Source: an uncultured Clostridia bacterium
GTDB lineage: Bacteria > Bacillota > Clostridia > Oscillospirales > Ruminococcaceae
Assembly (NCBI GenBank): GCA_947166275.1
Contig: CAMVDP010000003.1
Coordinates: forward strand, 1-64,000
Length of the DNA stretch: 64,000 nucleotides
Reading direction: 5' to 3'
The notes beneath the pieces were generated by a model that had not been told where the DNA came from, did not search any database, and was given only the letters and a program-made list of their open reading frames with translations. A program made the position numbers and the translations under genes. Of the stretch, positions 50,158-58,275 are shown piece after piece; the first letter of the stretch is position 1, and each line of letters starts with the position of its first letter.

Positions 50158-51333
50158 ATGAAAGAACTCGAACTCAAATACGGATGCAACCCCAACCAGA
50201 AGCCTTCCCGCATATTCATGGAGAACGGTGAGCTCCCGATAGAGGTACTCAACGGCAAGCCCGGCTATATCAACTTCATGGACGCGTTCAACGGCTGGCA
50301 GCTCGTCAAGGAGCTCAAAAAGGCTACCGGACTTCCCGCAGCCACATCGTTCAAGCACGTTTCTCCCGCGGGTGCAGCGGTAGGTATCGAGCTTACCGAC
50401 ACGCTCAAGAAGATATACTGGGTAGACGATCTCGGTGAGCTTTCACCGCTTGCCTGCGCTTACGCAAGAGCTCGCGGCGCTGACAGAATGTCCTCCTACG
50501 GCGACTTCATCTCGCTGTCCGATGTATGTGACGTTCCCACAGCGAAGATGATACAGCGCGAAGTGTCTGACGGCGTTATAGCTCCCGGATATGAGCCCGA
50601 GGCTCTTGAAATACTCAAGTCCAAGCGCAAGGGTACCTACAACATCATAAAGATCGATCCCGACTACACCCCCGCTCCCATCGAGCGCAAGCAGGTGTAC
50701 GGCATCACCTTCGAGCAGGGAAGAAACGAGCTCGTTATAAACGACGAGCTTTTCGCCAACGTTGTCACCGACAACAAGAACCTCCCCGAAAGCGCAAAGC
50801 GCGACCTCGCGATTGCTATGATAACACTCAAATACACCCAGTCCAACTCGGTAGCGTACGCATGCGGCGGTCAGGCTATCGGCATCGGTGCGGGTCAGCA
50901 GTCAAGAATACACTGCACACGCCTCGCCGGCACAAAGGCTGACAACTGGTATCTGCGTCAGAGCCCCCAGGTCCTCGGACTTCAGTTCGTTGACGATATC
51001 CGCCGCGCGGACCGCGACAACGCTATCGATCTGTACATCGGCGAGGATTACATGGATGTTCTCGCGGAGGGCGCATGGCAGAACATCTTCAAGGTAAAGC
51101 CCGACGTGTTCACCGTAGAGGAGAAGAAGCAGTGGCTCTCCACCATGAAGGGCGTATCGCTCGGCTCCGACGCGTTCTTCCCGTTCGGCGACAATATCGA
51201 GCGCGCTCACCGCAGCGGCGTTGAGTTCATAGCTCAGCCCGGCGGTTCTATCCGCGACGACAACGTTATCGAGACCTGCAACAAGTACGGTATCGCAATG
51301 GCATTCACGGGAATAAGACTGTTCCACCATTGA
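50158..51333 (+). CDS. Stand-alone AICAR transformylase
   Basis: 391 residues, corresponding to the C-terminal AICARFT domain of PurH without the cyclohydrolase domain. The catalytic Lys-His pair is in TSFKHVSPAGAAVGIE; GIGAGQQSRIHCTRLAGTKA, SDAFFPFGDNIERAHRSGV and QPGGSIRDDNVIETCNKYG are conserved. It transfers the formyl group of 10-formyl-THF to AICAR, feeding PurO encoded just upstream. Start ATG 50158 after TACGGAGG. Confidence 0.93.
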   Translation: MKELELKYGCNPNQKPSRIFMENGELPIEVLNGKPGYINFMDAFNGWQLVKELKKATGLPAATSFKHVSPAGAAVGIELTDTLKKIYWVDDLGELSPLACAYARARGADRMSSYGDFISLSDVCDVPTAKMIQREVSDGVIAPGYEPEALEILKSKRKGTYNIIKIDPDYTPAPIERKQVYGITFEQGRNELVINDELFANVVTDNKNLPESAKRDLAIAMITLKYTQSNSVAYACGGQAIGIGAGQQSRIHCTRLAGTKADNWYLRQSPQVLGLQFVDDIRRADRDNAIDLYIGEDYMDVLAEGAWQNIFKVKPDVFTVEEKKQWLSTMKGVSLGSDAFFPFGDNIERAHRSGVEFIAQPGGSIRDDNVIETCNKYGIAMAFTGIRLFHH

Positions 51334-51360
51334 TGACACACTTCCGAAAGGAGTGATATC

Positions 51361-52008
51361 ATGTCAAAGACCGAACATTTTCTCGCTCTCTTTCATCCGA
51401 CGCTCTCGGCAATTGTGACCGGTACGGGCTTTTACCTCTGGCTCGGTTCGTATGGCGTGACAAGTTATATTGGGCTCTTGCTGGCGCTTGCCGGCATACT
51501 TTCGGCAGTTTTCTATATAAAAAAGCTGCATAACCTGCCCGACGCGAAGCTGATAAACTCCCCCGAGACCGATATCCTGCGCGTATATATGCGCGGCGGG
51601 CTGATAGCGTCATTTATTCCCAACGCGGTCACGGCGGCATTTATACTTGCTTTTTGTTTTCAGCCGAATGACGGCGTGGATATGATAATGTTCGTACCGA
51701 TATATATTGTTATGTTTCTGATGCCATTCTTGTGGAATCCGCTGCTGATAATTGCTGCGATCCTCGGCTGGTTCATCGGGCCGCCCGCCGCAGCAGAAGC
51801 GGTATTCGGCTGTTTCGTTGTCCGTGTGGTGACACAATCCGCGTGCTTTCTTGCGACGGACAAGCGGATAGACTACAGCGACAGCCGCATAGCGGGTATT
51901 ATTGGCACGACATTCGGCACGATAAACATATTTTTCTGGCTCGGCAATCTTTCGACAGTAAAGAAATTCGCGAAGATCGAGATTGAGAAAGGAATAACGG
52001 CACAATGA
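51361..52008 (+). CDS. Polytopic membrane protein, unknown, inside the purine operon
   Basis: 215 residues with about six hydrophobic segments (LSAIVTGTGFYLWLGSYGVT, GLLLALAGILSAVFYIKKLH, IASFIPNAVTAAFILAFCFQ and others). A loop carries NSPETDILRVYMRGG. I recognise no family. It begins 27 bases after the AICAR transformylase with AAAGGAG and overlaps the next gene by four bases (ATGA). A purine or metabolite transport role would be speculation. Confidence 0.7.
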   Translation: MSKTEHFLALFHPTLSAIVTGTGFYLWLGSYGVTSYIGLLLALAGILSAVFYIKKLHNLPDAKLINSPETDILRVYMRGGLIASFIPNAVTAAFILAFCFQPNDGVDMIMFVPIYIVMFLMPFLWNPLLIIAAILGWFIGPPAAAEAVFGCFVVRVVTQSACFLATDKRIDYSDSRIAGIIGTTFGTINIFFWLGNLSTVKKFAKIEIEKGITAQ

Positions 52009-52388
52009 GCTACTGCAAGGACATATACCCCGAGCTGTACGAGTACCTTCGCAACAAGAAGGGCGTTGAGATCGACTATCAGGAGCAGTGGGGCTGGACG
52101 CGTTTCAAGCTGCGCGATAAGATGTTCGCGGCGATATGCGCCGACGGCACCGACGACGCTCTGCTGAACATCAAGGCGCAGCCCGACTACAACGACATGA
52201 TACGCAGGCTCCACGAGGACATCAACGAGGGCTATTACATGAACAAGACTCATTGGAACAGCGTGAAGCTCACAGGCACGGTGCCTTATGAGGTGGTGCG
52301 GGATATGTGCGACCGCGGCTACAACGAGGTCCTGCGGCATTTCCCGAAGAAGATCCAGCACGAGATACTTGAAGACATCTGGCAGTAA
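52005..52388 (+). CDS. MmcQ/YjbR family protein
   Basis: 127 residues. YLRNKKGVEIDYQEQWGWTR, FKLRDKMFAAICADG, LNIKAQPDYNDMIRRL and YMNKTHWNSVKLTGTVPYEV fit the MmcQ/YjbR (DUF419) family with a CyaY-like double-wing fold. The molecular role is not established; DNA binding has been proposed. The ATGA overlap with the upstream membrane protein shows coupling. Confidence 0.85.
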   Translation: MSYCKDIYPELYEYLRNKKGVEIDYQEQWGWTRFKLRDKMFAAICADGTDDALLNIKAQPDYNDMIRRLHEDINEGYYMNKTHWNSVKLTGTVPYEVVRDMCDRGYNEVLRHFPKKIQHEILEDIWQ

Positions 52389-52400
52389 TAATTACCAATT

Positions 52401-52425
52401 ATCCCCCCGCCTGAAGCGGGGGGAT
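52401..52425 (+). other. Perfect GC hairpin between mmcQ gene and purD
   Basis: ATCCCCCCGC-CTGAA-GCGGGGGGAT: 10-bp perfect stem, five-base loop, no U-run after it. It may be an RNA-stability element, or a REP-like unit. Confidence 0.6.
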
Positions 52426-52466
52426 ATACAACAAAGGCGGGATACACGCCAGGAAAGGATAACAAT

Positions 52467-53747
52467 ATGGATATACTCGTAGTAGGCGGCGGTGGACGCG
52501 AACACGCTGTAATAAAGGCTCTGTCGCAGTCACCGAAGATAGGGAAGATATACTGTGCGCCGGGCAACGGCGGCATATCAAAGCTTGCGGAGTGCTTTCC
52601 CGTAAAGGCTACGGACATCGACGGCATGGTGGAGCTTGCGGAGAAGCTGCGTCCCGACTATGTTTTCGTAACACCCGATGACCCGCTCGTAATGGGCATG
52701 GTGGACAGGCTGAACGAGAAAGGCTTTAAAACCTTCGGACCCCGCGCGAATGCCGCGATACTTGAGGGCAGCAAGGTGTTCTCGAAAGGTCTGATGAAGA
52801 CGTACGGCATACCCACCGCAGCATATGAGACCTTCACTGACGCTGATGAGGCGATAGCTTACGTAAAGCAGCAGAACTCCTATCCCGCTGTCATCAAATG
52901 CGACGGACTTGCGCTCGGTAAGGGCGTTATCATCGCGCAGAACGAACAGGAAGCCGTTGACGCGGTGAATTCCATGCTTATCGGCGGCAAGTTCGGCAAG
53001 AGCGGAAGTGAGATCGTCATTGAGGAGTTCATGACAGGTCCGGAAGTCACAGTTCTCGCGTTCACCGACGGCAAGACCGTAAAGCCCATGGTATCGTCTA
53101 TGGACCACAAGCGCGCATACGACAACGATGAGGGACTGAACACCGGCGGCATGGGAACGATAGCTCCCAACCCGCTTTATACCAATGCTTACGCCGACGA
53201 GTGCATGGAGAAGATTTTCATGCCGACGATAAAGGCGATGCAGGCGGAGGGCAGACCCTTCAAGGGCTGTCTGTACTTCGGACTGATGCTGACACCGAAC
53301 GGTGCGAAGGTCGTAGAGTACAACTGCCGCTTCGGCGACCCTGAAGCACAGGTGGTGCTGCCGCTGCTGAAGACCGATCTTGTTGAAATAATCGAGGCAA
53401 TTTACGAAGAAAGACTTGACAAACTCGAAATAGAGTGGTATAATGGCGCTTGCGCGTGTGTCGTCATGGCAAGCGGCGGCTACCCGGAGAAGTACGCGAC
53501 GGGCAAGCCGATAAGCGGCTTCAACGCGGACGGACAGCTTGACAGCGGCAAGGCTTACGTGTACCACGCCGGCACGAAGCTCGAAGGCGACACGTTCCTC
53601 ACAGCGGGCGGCAGAGTGCTCGGAGTAACTGCGACTGCGGATACTCTGAAAGCGGCACTCGACAAGGCCTACGATGCCGTAAGCGAGATAAGCTTCGAAA
53701 ATGCGCATTACAGACATGATATCGGACAGCGCGCCCTGAAAGGCTGA
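52467..53747 (+). CDS. purD: GAR synthetase (PurD)
   Basis: 426 residues. MDILVVGGGGREHAVIKALS, YPAVIKCDGLALGKGVIIA, TGGMGTIAPNPLYTNAYADE and VVEYNCRFGDPEAQVVLPLL are the ATP-grasp PurD landmarks. It joins PRA with glycine. Last recognised purine gene here. AGGAAAGGA precedes ATG 52467, after the GC hairpin. An antisense ORF of 414 codons is a shadow. Confidence 0.96.
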   Translation: MDILVVGGGGREHAVIKALSQSPKIGKIYCAPGNGGISKLAECFPVKATDIDGMVELAEKLRPDYVFVTPDDPLVMGMVDRLNEKGFKTFGPRANAAILEGSKVFSKGLMKTYGIPTAAYETFTDADEAIAYVKQQNSYPAVIKCDGLALGKGVIIAQNEQEAVDAVNSMLIGGKFGKSGSEIVIEEFMTGPEVTVLAFTDGKTVKPMVSSMDHKRAYDNDEGLNTGGMGTIAPNPLYTNAYADECMEKIFMPTIKAMQAEGRPFKGCLYFGLMLTPNGAKVVEYNCRFGDPEAQVVLPLLKTDLVEIIEAIYEERLDKLEIEWYNGACACVVMASGGYPEKYATGKPISGFNADGQLDSGKAYVYHAGTKLEGDTFLTAGGRVLGVTATADTLKAALDKAYDAVSEISFENAHYRHDIGQRALKG

Positions 53748-53836
53748 AATATTTTGTAACCTTTTTCCTGTCTGCCGGGTGTTATATATGAAGGCACAAA
53801 ATGTGCGGAAATATAACGGCAAAGGTGGTAACAGAT

Positions 53837-54352
53837 ATGAAAAAGATAAGATTATTTGCAGCTATTACAGTTCTGGCGGCGACAGCTTCATTTTCGGCGT
53901 GCGGTGTTCCCGCAAACCCGGCTGTTACAACAACGACATCGGCGGTGACTGATGTGCTTCAGGCAACTCTGCCGGATGATGAAGACCCGGATATCACCGA
54001 GGAGGAAGTTCCCTATATCACGGTGCCGGAGCAGACCACGGGCGTCAGTGCGCGGGAAGGTGAGCTTTCAGTCTCGCTTGGCGGAAACGATGAAGAGGCT
54101 GTGGAGATCACCGACGGAAATCAGGTATTCATCGTATCGGTGGAAGCCGGGACCACGGAAGAGATGATGAACGAGGTCATCGAAAAGTATGACCTTGAGG
54201 TCGTGTACGACTACGAGAGTCTCAACATGTACGCGCTCGCGGTGCCGGAGCCGCTTGATGAGAATGATTCGGCGGAGTTTATGAAAGAGCTGACGAGCGA
54301 GTACAGCTTCATACTTATGGTTGAACCCGACAGCGTTGTCACGCTTGACTGA
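53837..54352 (+). CDS. Small lipoprotein, unknown
   Basis: 171 residues. Signal peptide MKKIRLFAAITVLAATASFS then lipobox Cys22 (SFSAC). A Thr/Val/Glu-rich linker (25-75) leads to a small alpha/beta domain (residues 80-171): EITDGNQVFIVSVEAGTTEE, MMNEVIEKYDLEVVYDYES, LNMYALAVPEPLDENDSA. The Lys-Tyr-x-Leu, xVVYDYESLNMYA text recalls the propeptide/inhibitor I9-like fold of subtilisin prodomains, but this is only a resemblance. The track starts at 53801; AAAGGTGG supports ATG 53837. Confidence 0.75.
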   Translation: MKKIRLFAAITVLAATASFSACGVPANPAVTTTTSAVTDVLQATLPDDEDPDITEEEVPYITVPEQTTGVSAREGELSVSLGGNDEEAVEITDGNQVFIVSVEAGTTEEMMNEVIEKYDLEVVYDYESLNMYALAVPEPLDENDSAEFMKELTSEYSFILMVEPDSVVTLD

Positions 54353-54377
54353 CGGCGCGCCGGCTTAATAATACAAA

Positions 54378-54448
54378 AGGCGAGTTCGCAAAATCCTCGC
54401 CGCGGGCAGCCCCCGCAGATCAAAACTACGAAAGGAAAAGGGATCGGT
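54378..54448 (+). promoter_or_regulatory. Structured leader of queT
   Basis: GGCGAG (54379-54384)/CTCGCC (54396-54401) and GCGGG (54402-54406)/CCCGC (54412-54416) form two abutting hairpins, followed by the A-rich AGATCAAAACTACGAAAGGA that overlaps the ribosome binding site. queT genes are often under preQ1 riboswitches. I could not fit this leader to the preQ1-I, II or III consensus, so ligand and mechanism are open. Confidence 0.35.
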
Positions 54449-54967
54449 ATGCCTTGCCGTTCCCCGGTACAGAACATGAAAAACAAGGTAATTTTCATCA
54501 CGCACGCGGCAGTCATCGCCGCACTCTACACAGTCCTTACGCTCACAGCGGGCGCGTTCGGACTTGCCAACGGAGCGATACAGATACGCATATCCGAAGC
54601 GCTCACCATTCTCCCGCTGTTTACTCCCGCAGCGATACCCGGACTGTTTATCGGCTGTGTCGTGTCCAATATGCTCACAGGCTGTGTGATATGGGACATA
54701 GTTTTCGGAAGCCTTGCCACACTTATCGGAGCTGTCGGCACATATTTCATCGGCAGAAAGAACAAATGGCTCGCGCCGCTGCCGTCGATACTTGCCAATA
54801 CGCTCATCATCCCGTTCGTGCTTGCATACGCTTACGGAGTTGAGGACGGCATACCGTTCCTTATGCTCACTGTCGGAGCGGGAGAGGTGCTTTCCTGCGG
54901 AGTGCTCGGACTTCTGCTCATGAAGGCTGTCGAGCCCGTGCAGAAGCATATTTTTCAGAAAGCATGA
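54449..54967 (+). CDS. queT: QueT family queuosine-precursor transporter
   Basis: 172 residues. ITHAAVIAALYTVLTLTAGA, GLANGAIQIRISEALTILPL, IPGLFIGCVVSNMLTGCVIW and DIVFGSLATLIGAVGTYFIG match QueT (COG4708), an ECF-type S component importing queuine/preQ1. About five membrane helices. Start ATG 54449 has GGAAAAGGG upstream; ATG 54476 lacks a site. The downstream structured terminator ends the unit. Confidence 0.88.
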   Translation: MPCRSPVQNMKNKVIFITHAAVIAALYTVLTLTAGAFGLANGAIQIRISEALTILPLFTPAAIPGLFIGCVVSNMLTGCVIWDIVFGSLATLIGAVGTYFIGRKNKWLAPLPSILANTLIIPFVLAYAYGVEDGIPFLMLTVGAGEVLSCGVLGLLLMKAVEPVQKHIFQKA

Positions 54968-54977
54968 TTGAGATCCG

Positions 54978-55076
54978 ACTCCCTGCCTTATCGAAGGTTT
55001 CTTTTATCGCCGCATCTCTGTGGCGGTTTGGGAACCTTCTGTACTGCGTCCTGTAGTATGGCAGGGAGTTGTTTTT
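54978..55076 (+). terminator. Branched (three-way-junction) terminator after queT
   Basis: Outer stem ACTCCCTGCC (54978-54987)/GGCAGGGAGT (55060-55069) then TTGTTTTT. Inside, arm 1 is GAAGGTT (54993-54999)/AACCTTC (55033-55039) capped by CGCCGCA-TCTC-TGTGGCG (55008-55025). Arm 2 is TACTGC-GTCCT-GTAGTA (55042-55058, one G-U pair). The whole fold is about 92 bases. It is the second such fold in the window (compare 24196-24288). Confidence 0.75.
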
Positions 55077-55097
55077 GCAAAAAAATCGGAAAAGCTA

Positions 55098-55126
55098 TTG
55101 ACAAAAAGAAACATATATGATAAAAT
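55098..55126 (+). promoter_or_regulatory. Sigma-A promoter of the rplU operon
   Basis: TTGACA, 17 bp, TAAAAT with extended -10 TGA. It lies 90 bases before the L21 start, giving a leader of about 80 bases. Confidence 0.8.
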
Positions 55127-55130
55127 AATT

Positions 55131-55155
55131 AAGCCGCATGAAAACGGGCTTTTTT
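55131..55155 (+). promoter_or_regulatory. rplU leader: terminator hairpin with competing antiterminator
   Basis: AAGCC (55131-55135)/GGCTT (55147-55151) followed by TTTTT is a small terminator. ACGGGC (55144-55149) can instead pair with GCCCGT (55080+100: 55180-55185), enclosing GTCAC-AAAGG-GTGAC (55162-55176). The two folds exclude each other. This position is where Firmicutes carry the L21 autoregulatory leader; identity with that family is inferred from place, not from sequence comparison. Confidence 0.5.
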
Positions 55156-55215
55156 AAGTTTGTCACAAAGGGTGACGACGCCCGTATCAGCGAGATCGTG
55201 AAACGAGGTAATAAA

Positions 55216-55524
55216 ATGTACGCAATCATTGAAACAGGCGGAAAGCAGTATCAGGTAAAAGAAGGCGACGAGATCTTCGTAGAGAAGCTCGGAGTTGAAG
55301 AGGGCGATGTGACCTTTGATAAGGTGCTCCTCATAGGCAATGACAGCGGTATCACCGCAGGTGCGCCTTATGTATCCGGCGCTTCCGTAAAAGCAACACT
55401 TATCAAGAACGGTAAGGGCAAGAAGATAAGTGTGTTCACCTACAAGCCCAAGAAGGGCGAGAAGGTCGCTAAAGGCCACAGACAGCCGTACAGCAAGGTA
55501 AAGATTGAAGCTATCAACGCATAA
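55216..55524 (+). CDS. rplU: Ribosomal protein bL21
   Basis: 102 residues. [20 protein letters not shown] at the start, [20 protein letters not shown] in the middle and [20 protein letters not shown] at the end are bL21. The track extends to 55138, which lies in the leader; GAGGT before ATG 55216 and family length fix the start. Its stop overlaps the prp start (TAATG). Confidence 0.97.
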   Translation: MYAIIETGGKQYQVKEGDEIFVEKLGVEEGDVTFDKVLLIGNDSGITAGAPYVSGASVKATLIKNGKGKKISVFTYKPKKGEKVAKGHRQPYSKVKIEAINA

Positions 55525-55859
55525 TGATCGAGGCGGAATTTTTGAGATTCAACGGGCGTCTTGTTGGTTTCTCGGTATCCGGACATGCCGGTGCCGGACC
55601 CTTCGGGCGCGACATAGTCTGCGCTGCGGTATCGTCGGCGGTAATGCTCACGGCAAATACCATAACCGAGTATCTCTACTGCAAGGCAGACGTTAAAGAC
55701 ACGGGCAATAAGATAATGTTTGTGCTCAAGGATCCCGGCTCTACATTGGCAATGTCCGCGATACAGGTCATCGAGTCGTTCAAGAACCACCTCGATACCC
55801 TGTCGGAGGACAGCAAAGGCAAGATAAAAGTCAACGTCCGGGAAATGTCCCGGAAATAG
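55524..55859 (+). CDS. prp: Ribosomal-processing cysteine protease Prp
   Basis: 111 residues. Catalytic His21 in VSGHAGAGPFGRD and Cys33 in DIVCAAVSS match the Prp dyad. It removes the N-terminal extension of L27, encoded next. One-base overlap with rplU. Always placed between rplU and rpmA in Firmicutes. Confidence 0.95.
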   Translation: MIEAEFLRFNGRLVGFSVSGHAGAGPFGRDIVCAAVSSAVMLTANTITEYLYCKADVKDTGNKIMFVLKDPGSTLAMSAIQVIESFKNHLDTLSEDSKGKIKVNVREMSRK

Positions 55860-55880
55860 TCACGAAAGGATGAAACAGCT

Positions 55881-56162
55881 ATGTTAAAGATAAGCATGCA
55901 GTATTTCGCTCATAAAAAAGGTATGGGCTCCACAAAGAACGGCAGAGACTCCAACGCACAGCGTCTCGGAGCTAAGAGAGCAGACGGCCAGTTCGTTCTC
56001 GCAGGAAATATCCTCTACAGACAGAGAGGAACTCACATCCATCCCGGTAAGAACGTGGGCAGAGGTTCCGATGATACATTGTTTGCGAAGATCGACGGCA
56101 AGGTAAAGTTTGAGCGTCTCGGCAAGGACCGCAAGCAGGTAAGCGTTTACCCCGCTGAATGA
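55881..56162 (+). CDS. rpmA: Ribosomal protein bL27 with Prp-cleaved N-terminus
   Basis: 93 residues. MLKISMQYF precedes [20 protein letters not shown]; cleavage after Phe9 would expose the Ala-His-Lys-Lys tail that reaches the peptidyl transferase centre. The rest ([20 protein letters not shown]) is normal bL27. The extension MLKISMQYF fits the Prp site pattern of Firmicutes. Confidence 0.97.
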   Translation: MLKISMQYFAHKKGMGSTKNGRDSNAQRLGAKRADGQFVLAGNILYRQRGTHIHPGKNVGRGSDDTLFAKIDGKVKFERLGKDRKQVSVYPAE

Positions 56163-56178
56163 ATGTAACAGTCAAGAC

Positions 56179-56206
56179 AGGACGGGAGAAATTCCGTCCT
56201 TCTTTT
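56179..56206 (+). terminator. Hairpin terminator after rpmA
   Basis: AGGACGG-GAGAAATT-CCGTCCT then TCTTTT. A 7-bp stem with an imperfect U-run; probably partial, letting some transcripts reach obgE. Confidence 0.65.
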
Positions 56207-56225
56207 GTATAAGGAGGGTATCCTC

Positions 56226-56933
56226 ATGTATACATCGATCGACAAGATAAGTGACCGTTTCGGATTCAGCACCGGCGGCAAGTTCAGGTGCGCATACAAG
56301 AATACCCGCACAATAGTCACCGCCGGTATTGTCACTATACTTGTCATTATCGCGCTTATCCTCATAAGCCTTGTGTATGTCTTCATACAGATGCAGAAAG
56401 CTCCCGCGGCGGCTTCCACCCAGCTTGAGACACTCATAAGCGGAGTTATCACCGGGAACGGCTTTCACGGCGATGAAAGCTCCGGCAATTCGCTGGTGTA
56501 CCTCGGTCTCGGTATAGTAAGTGTCGCCTTTGGTATAATAATGCTGATAATTGCGGTAATAGCATTCCTGATAATTCTCGCAACACTCAGAATGGGGCAG
56601 ACATACTCGTTCAAGGCAGATGAGCAGAAGTTCACCGTTATCTATCCGAAGCGCATCGGAGGAACTCTCGTGATAGAGTATGAATATATCACCGGACTGA
56701 CATATGAGGAGTGGAAGTACCTGATCGCTCCGAGATGTCTTGATGTAACAGTGCATACCAAGCAGGGCGATTTTGATTTCAAGTGCATACATACTCCGAT
56801 GTCATTTGCGAACGGGATTACAGAGACACCGTTCAACATAATACGTGAGAAGATAGGGCTCTCACATGAAGACGAGAGCATACTGATAAACAAGGATGCG
56901 GCCAGAGAGCAGGACCCGAGGTTTTTTAGTTAA
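56226..56933 (+). CDS. Membrane protein with two helices, unknown
   Basis: 235 residues. Two membrane helices at about 32-56 (IVTAGIVTILVIIALILISL) and 98-125 (LVYLGLGIVSVAFGIIMLII). A C-terminal cytoplasmic domain follows, SFKADEQKFTVIYPKRIGGT and EYEYITGLTYEEWKYLIAPR, whose strand pattern recalls the YcxB/PH-like modules of Firmicute membrane proteins. I cannot name the family. The start ATG 56226 has AGGAGGGT upstream; the track's 56205 start lies on it. It interrupts the usual rpmA-obgE order. Confidence 0.7.
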   Translation: MYTSIDKISDRFGFSTGGKFRCAYKNTRTIVTAGIVTILVIIALILISLVYVFIQMQKAPAAASTQLETLISGVITGNGFHGDESSGNSLVYLGLGIVSVAFGIIMLIIAVIAFLIILATLRMGQTYSFKADEQKFTVIYPKRIGGTLVIEYEYITGLTYEEWKYLIAPRCLDVTVHTKQGDFDFKCIHTPMSFANGITETPFNIIREKIGLSHEDESILINKDAAREQDPRFFS

Positions 56934-56941
56934 GAGGACTT

Positions 56942-58219
56942 ATGTTTGTAGATATAGTTAAGATCACAATTAAGGCAGGCGACGGCGGCAACGGTGCCGT
57001 TTCGTTCCACCGTGAGAAGTACGTTGCGGCGGGCGGACCCGACGGCGGCAACGGCGGAAAAGGCGGAGATATCGTGTTTCGGGCGGACGACAGCCTTTCA
57101 ACGCTGATAGACTTCCGCTACAAGAAGAAATACACCGCGCAGAACGGCGCACCGGGCGGCAGCAGGCGCAGCTCCGGCAAGTCCGCTCCCGACACCGTGA
57201 TAAAGGTGCCGCGCGGTACTGTCATAAAGGACAGTGAGACCGGGCGCGTGCTTGCGGACATATCCGATGACGAGCCCGTGGTAGTCGCGCGCGGCGGCAA
57301 GGGCGGCAAGGGCAACATGAACTTCGCCACTCCGACACGCCAGATACCGCGTTTTGCGAAACCCGGCTACCCCGGTGAGCACTTTGATGTTACGCTTGAG
57401 CTGAAGCTGCTGGCGGATGTGGGACTTGTAGGCTTCCCGAATGTGGGAAAGTCGAGCCTGATAAGTGTGGTCAGCGCGGCAAAGCCGGAGATAGCGAACT
57501 ATCACTTCACAACGATAACGCCGGTGCTCGGAGTGGTGAAATACGATGAACGCTCGTTCGTCATGGCGGATATCCCGGGACTTATCGAGGGCGCAAGTGA
57601 GGGCGTCGGACTTGGCCACGCGTTCCTGCGGCATGTCGAGCGTTGCAGGCTTATTGTACATGTTGTGGACGTAGCGGGCTCGGAGGGAAGAGATCCCGCG
57701 GATGACTTCGAGAAGATAAACCGCGAGCTCGCAAATTTCTCCGCAGAGCTGTCACAGCGGCCGCAGATAGTTGCCGCGAACAAATCCGACATCGCAACGC
57801 CGGAGCAGATAGACGAGTTCCGGAAATTTATAGAGTCAAAGGGGCTTCCGTTCTTTGTGATATCGGCTGCGACCGCGAAAGGAACGGATGAGCTGGTGGC
57901 GGCGATAGCGGGAGAGCTTGACAAGCTGCCCCCGATCGTGCGGTACGAAGCGAAGCCGCTCACGATAGAGGAGCTTGAACAACAGGCGAAGGAAAAGCGC
58001 GCGTTCAAGATAAAGAAAGAGGATGCGCACTTCTGGTCGGTGGAGGCGGAATGGCTCGCTCCGATACTTTCGACGGTCAACATGGACGACTACGAGAGCC
58101 TTCAGTACTTCCAGCGCGTGCTGCGGTACAGCGGCATTATCGATGCGCTGATAGAAGAGGGAGTCGAAGAGGATGACACGGTGTCGATATTTGACTTTGA
58201 GTTCAGCTTTGTCAACTGA
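56942..58219 (+). CDS. obgE: GTPase ObgE/CgtA
   Basis: 425 residues. Obg glycine-rich domain (IKAGDGGNGAVSFHREKYVA, GGNGGKGGDIVF). G domain with GFPNVGKSSL (G1), VMADIPGLIEGASEG (G3) and NKSD (G4). C-terminal OCT domain at about 340-425. It acts in 50S ribosome assembly and stress/sporulation control. Eight bases separate it from the preceding gene. Confidence 0.96.
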   Translation: MFVDIVKITIKAGDGGNGAVSFHREKYVAAGGPDGGNGGKGGDIVFRADDSLSTLIDFRYKKKYTAQNGAPGGSRRSSGKSAPDTVIKVPRGTVIKDSETGRVLADISDDEPVVVARGGKGGKGNMNFATPTRQIPRFAKPGYPGEHFDVTLELKLLADVGLVGFPNVGKSSLISVVSAAKPEIANYHFTTITPVLGVVKYDERSFVMADIPGLIEGASEGVGLGHAFLRHVERCRLIVHVVDVAGSEGRDPADDFEKINRELANFSAELSQRPQIVAANKSDIATPEQIDEFRKFIESKGLPFFVISAATAKGTDELVAAIAGELDKLPPIVRYEAKPLTIEELEQQAKEKRAFKIKKEDAHFWSVEAEWLAPILSTVNMDDYESLQYFQRVLRYSGIIDALIEEGVEEDDTVSIFDFEFSFVN

Positions 58220-58275
58220 CCTGCGGCGCTGTCACGGAAAAGCCGTGCAAAACGTTATATATACAGAAGGATAAT

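Noticed and set aside
52578-53822. 414-codon minus-strand ORF
   Set aside because: Shadow of purD, which has clear motifs on the other strand.
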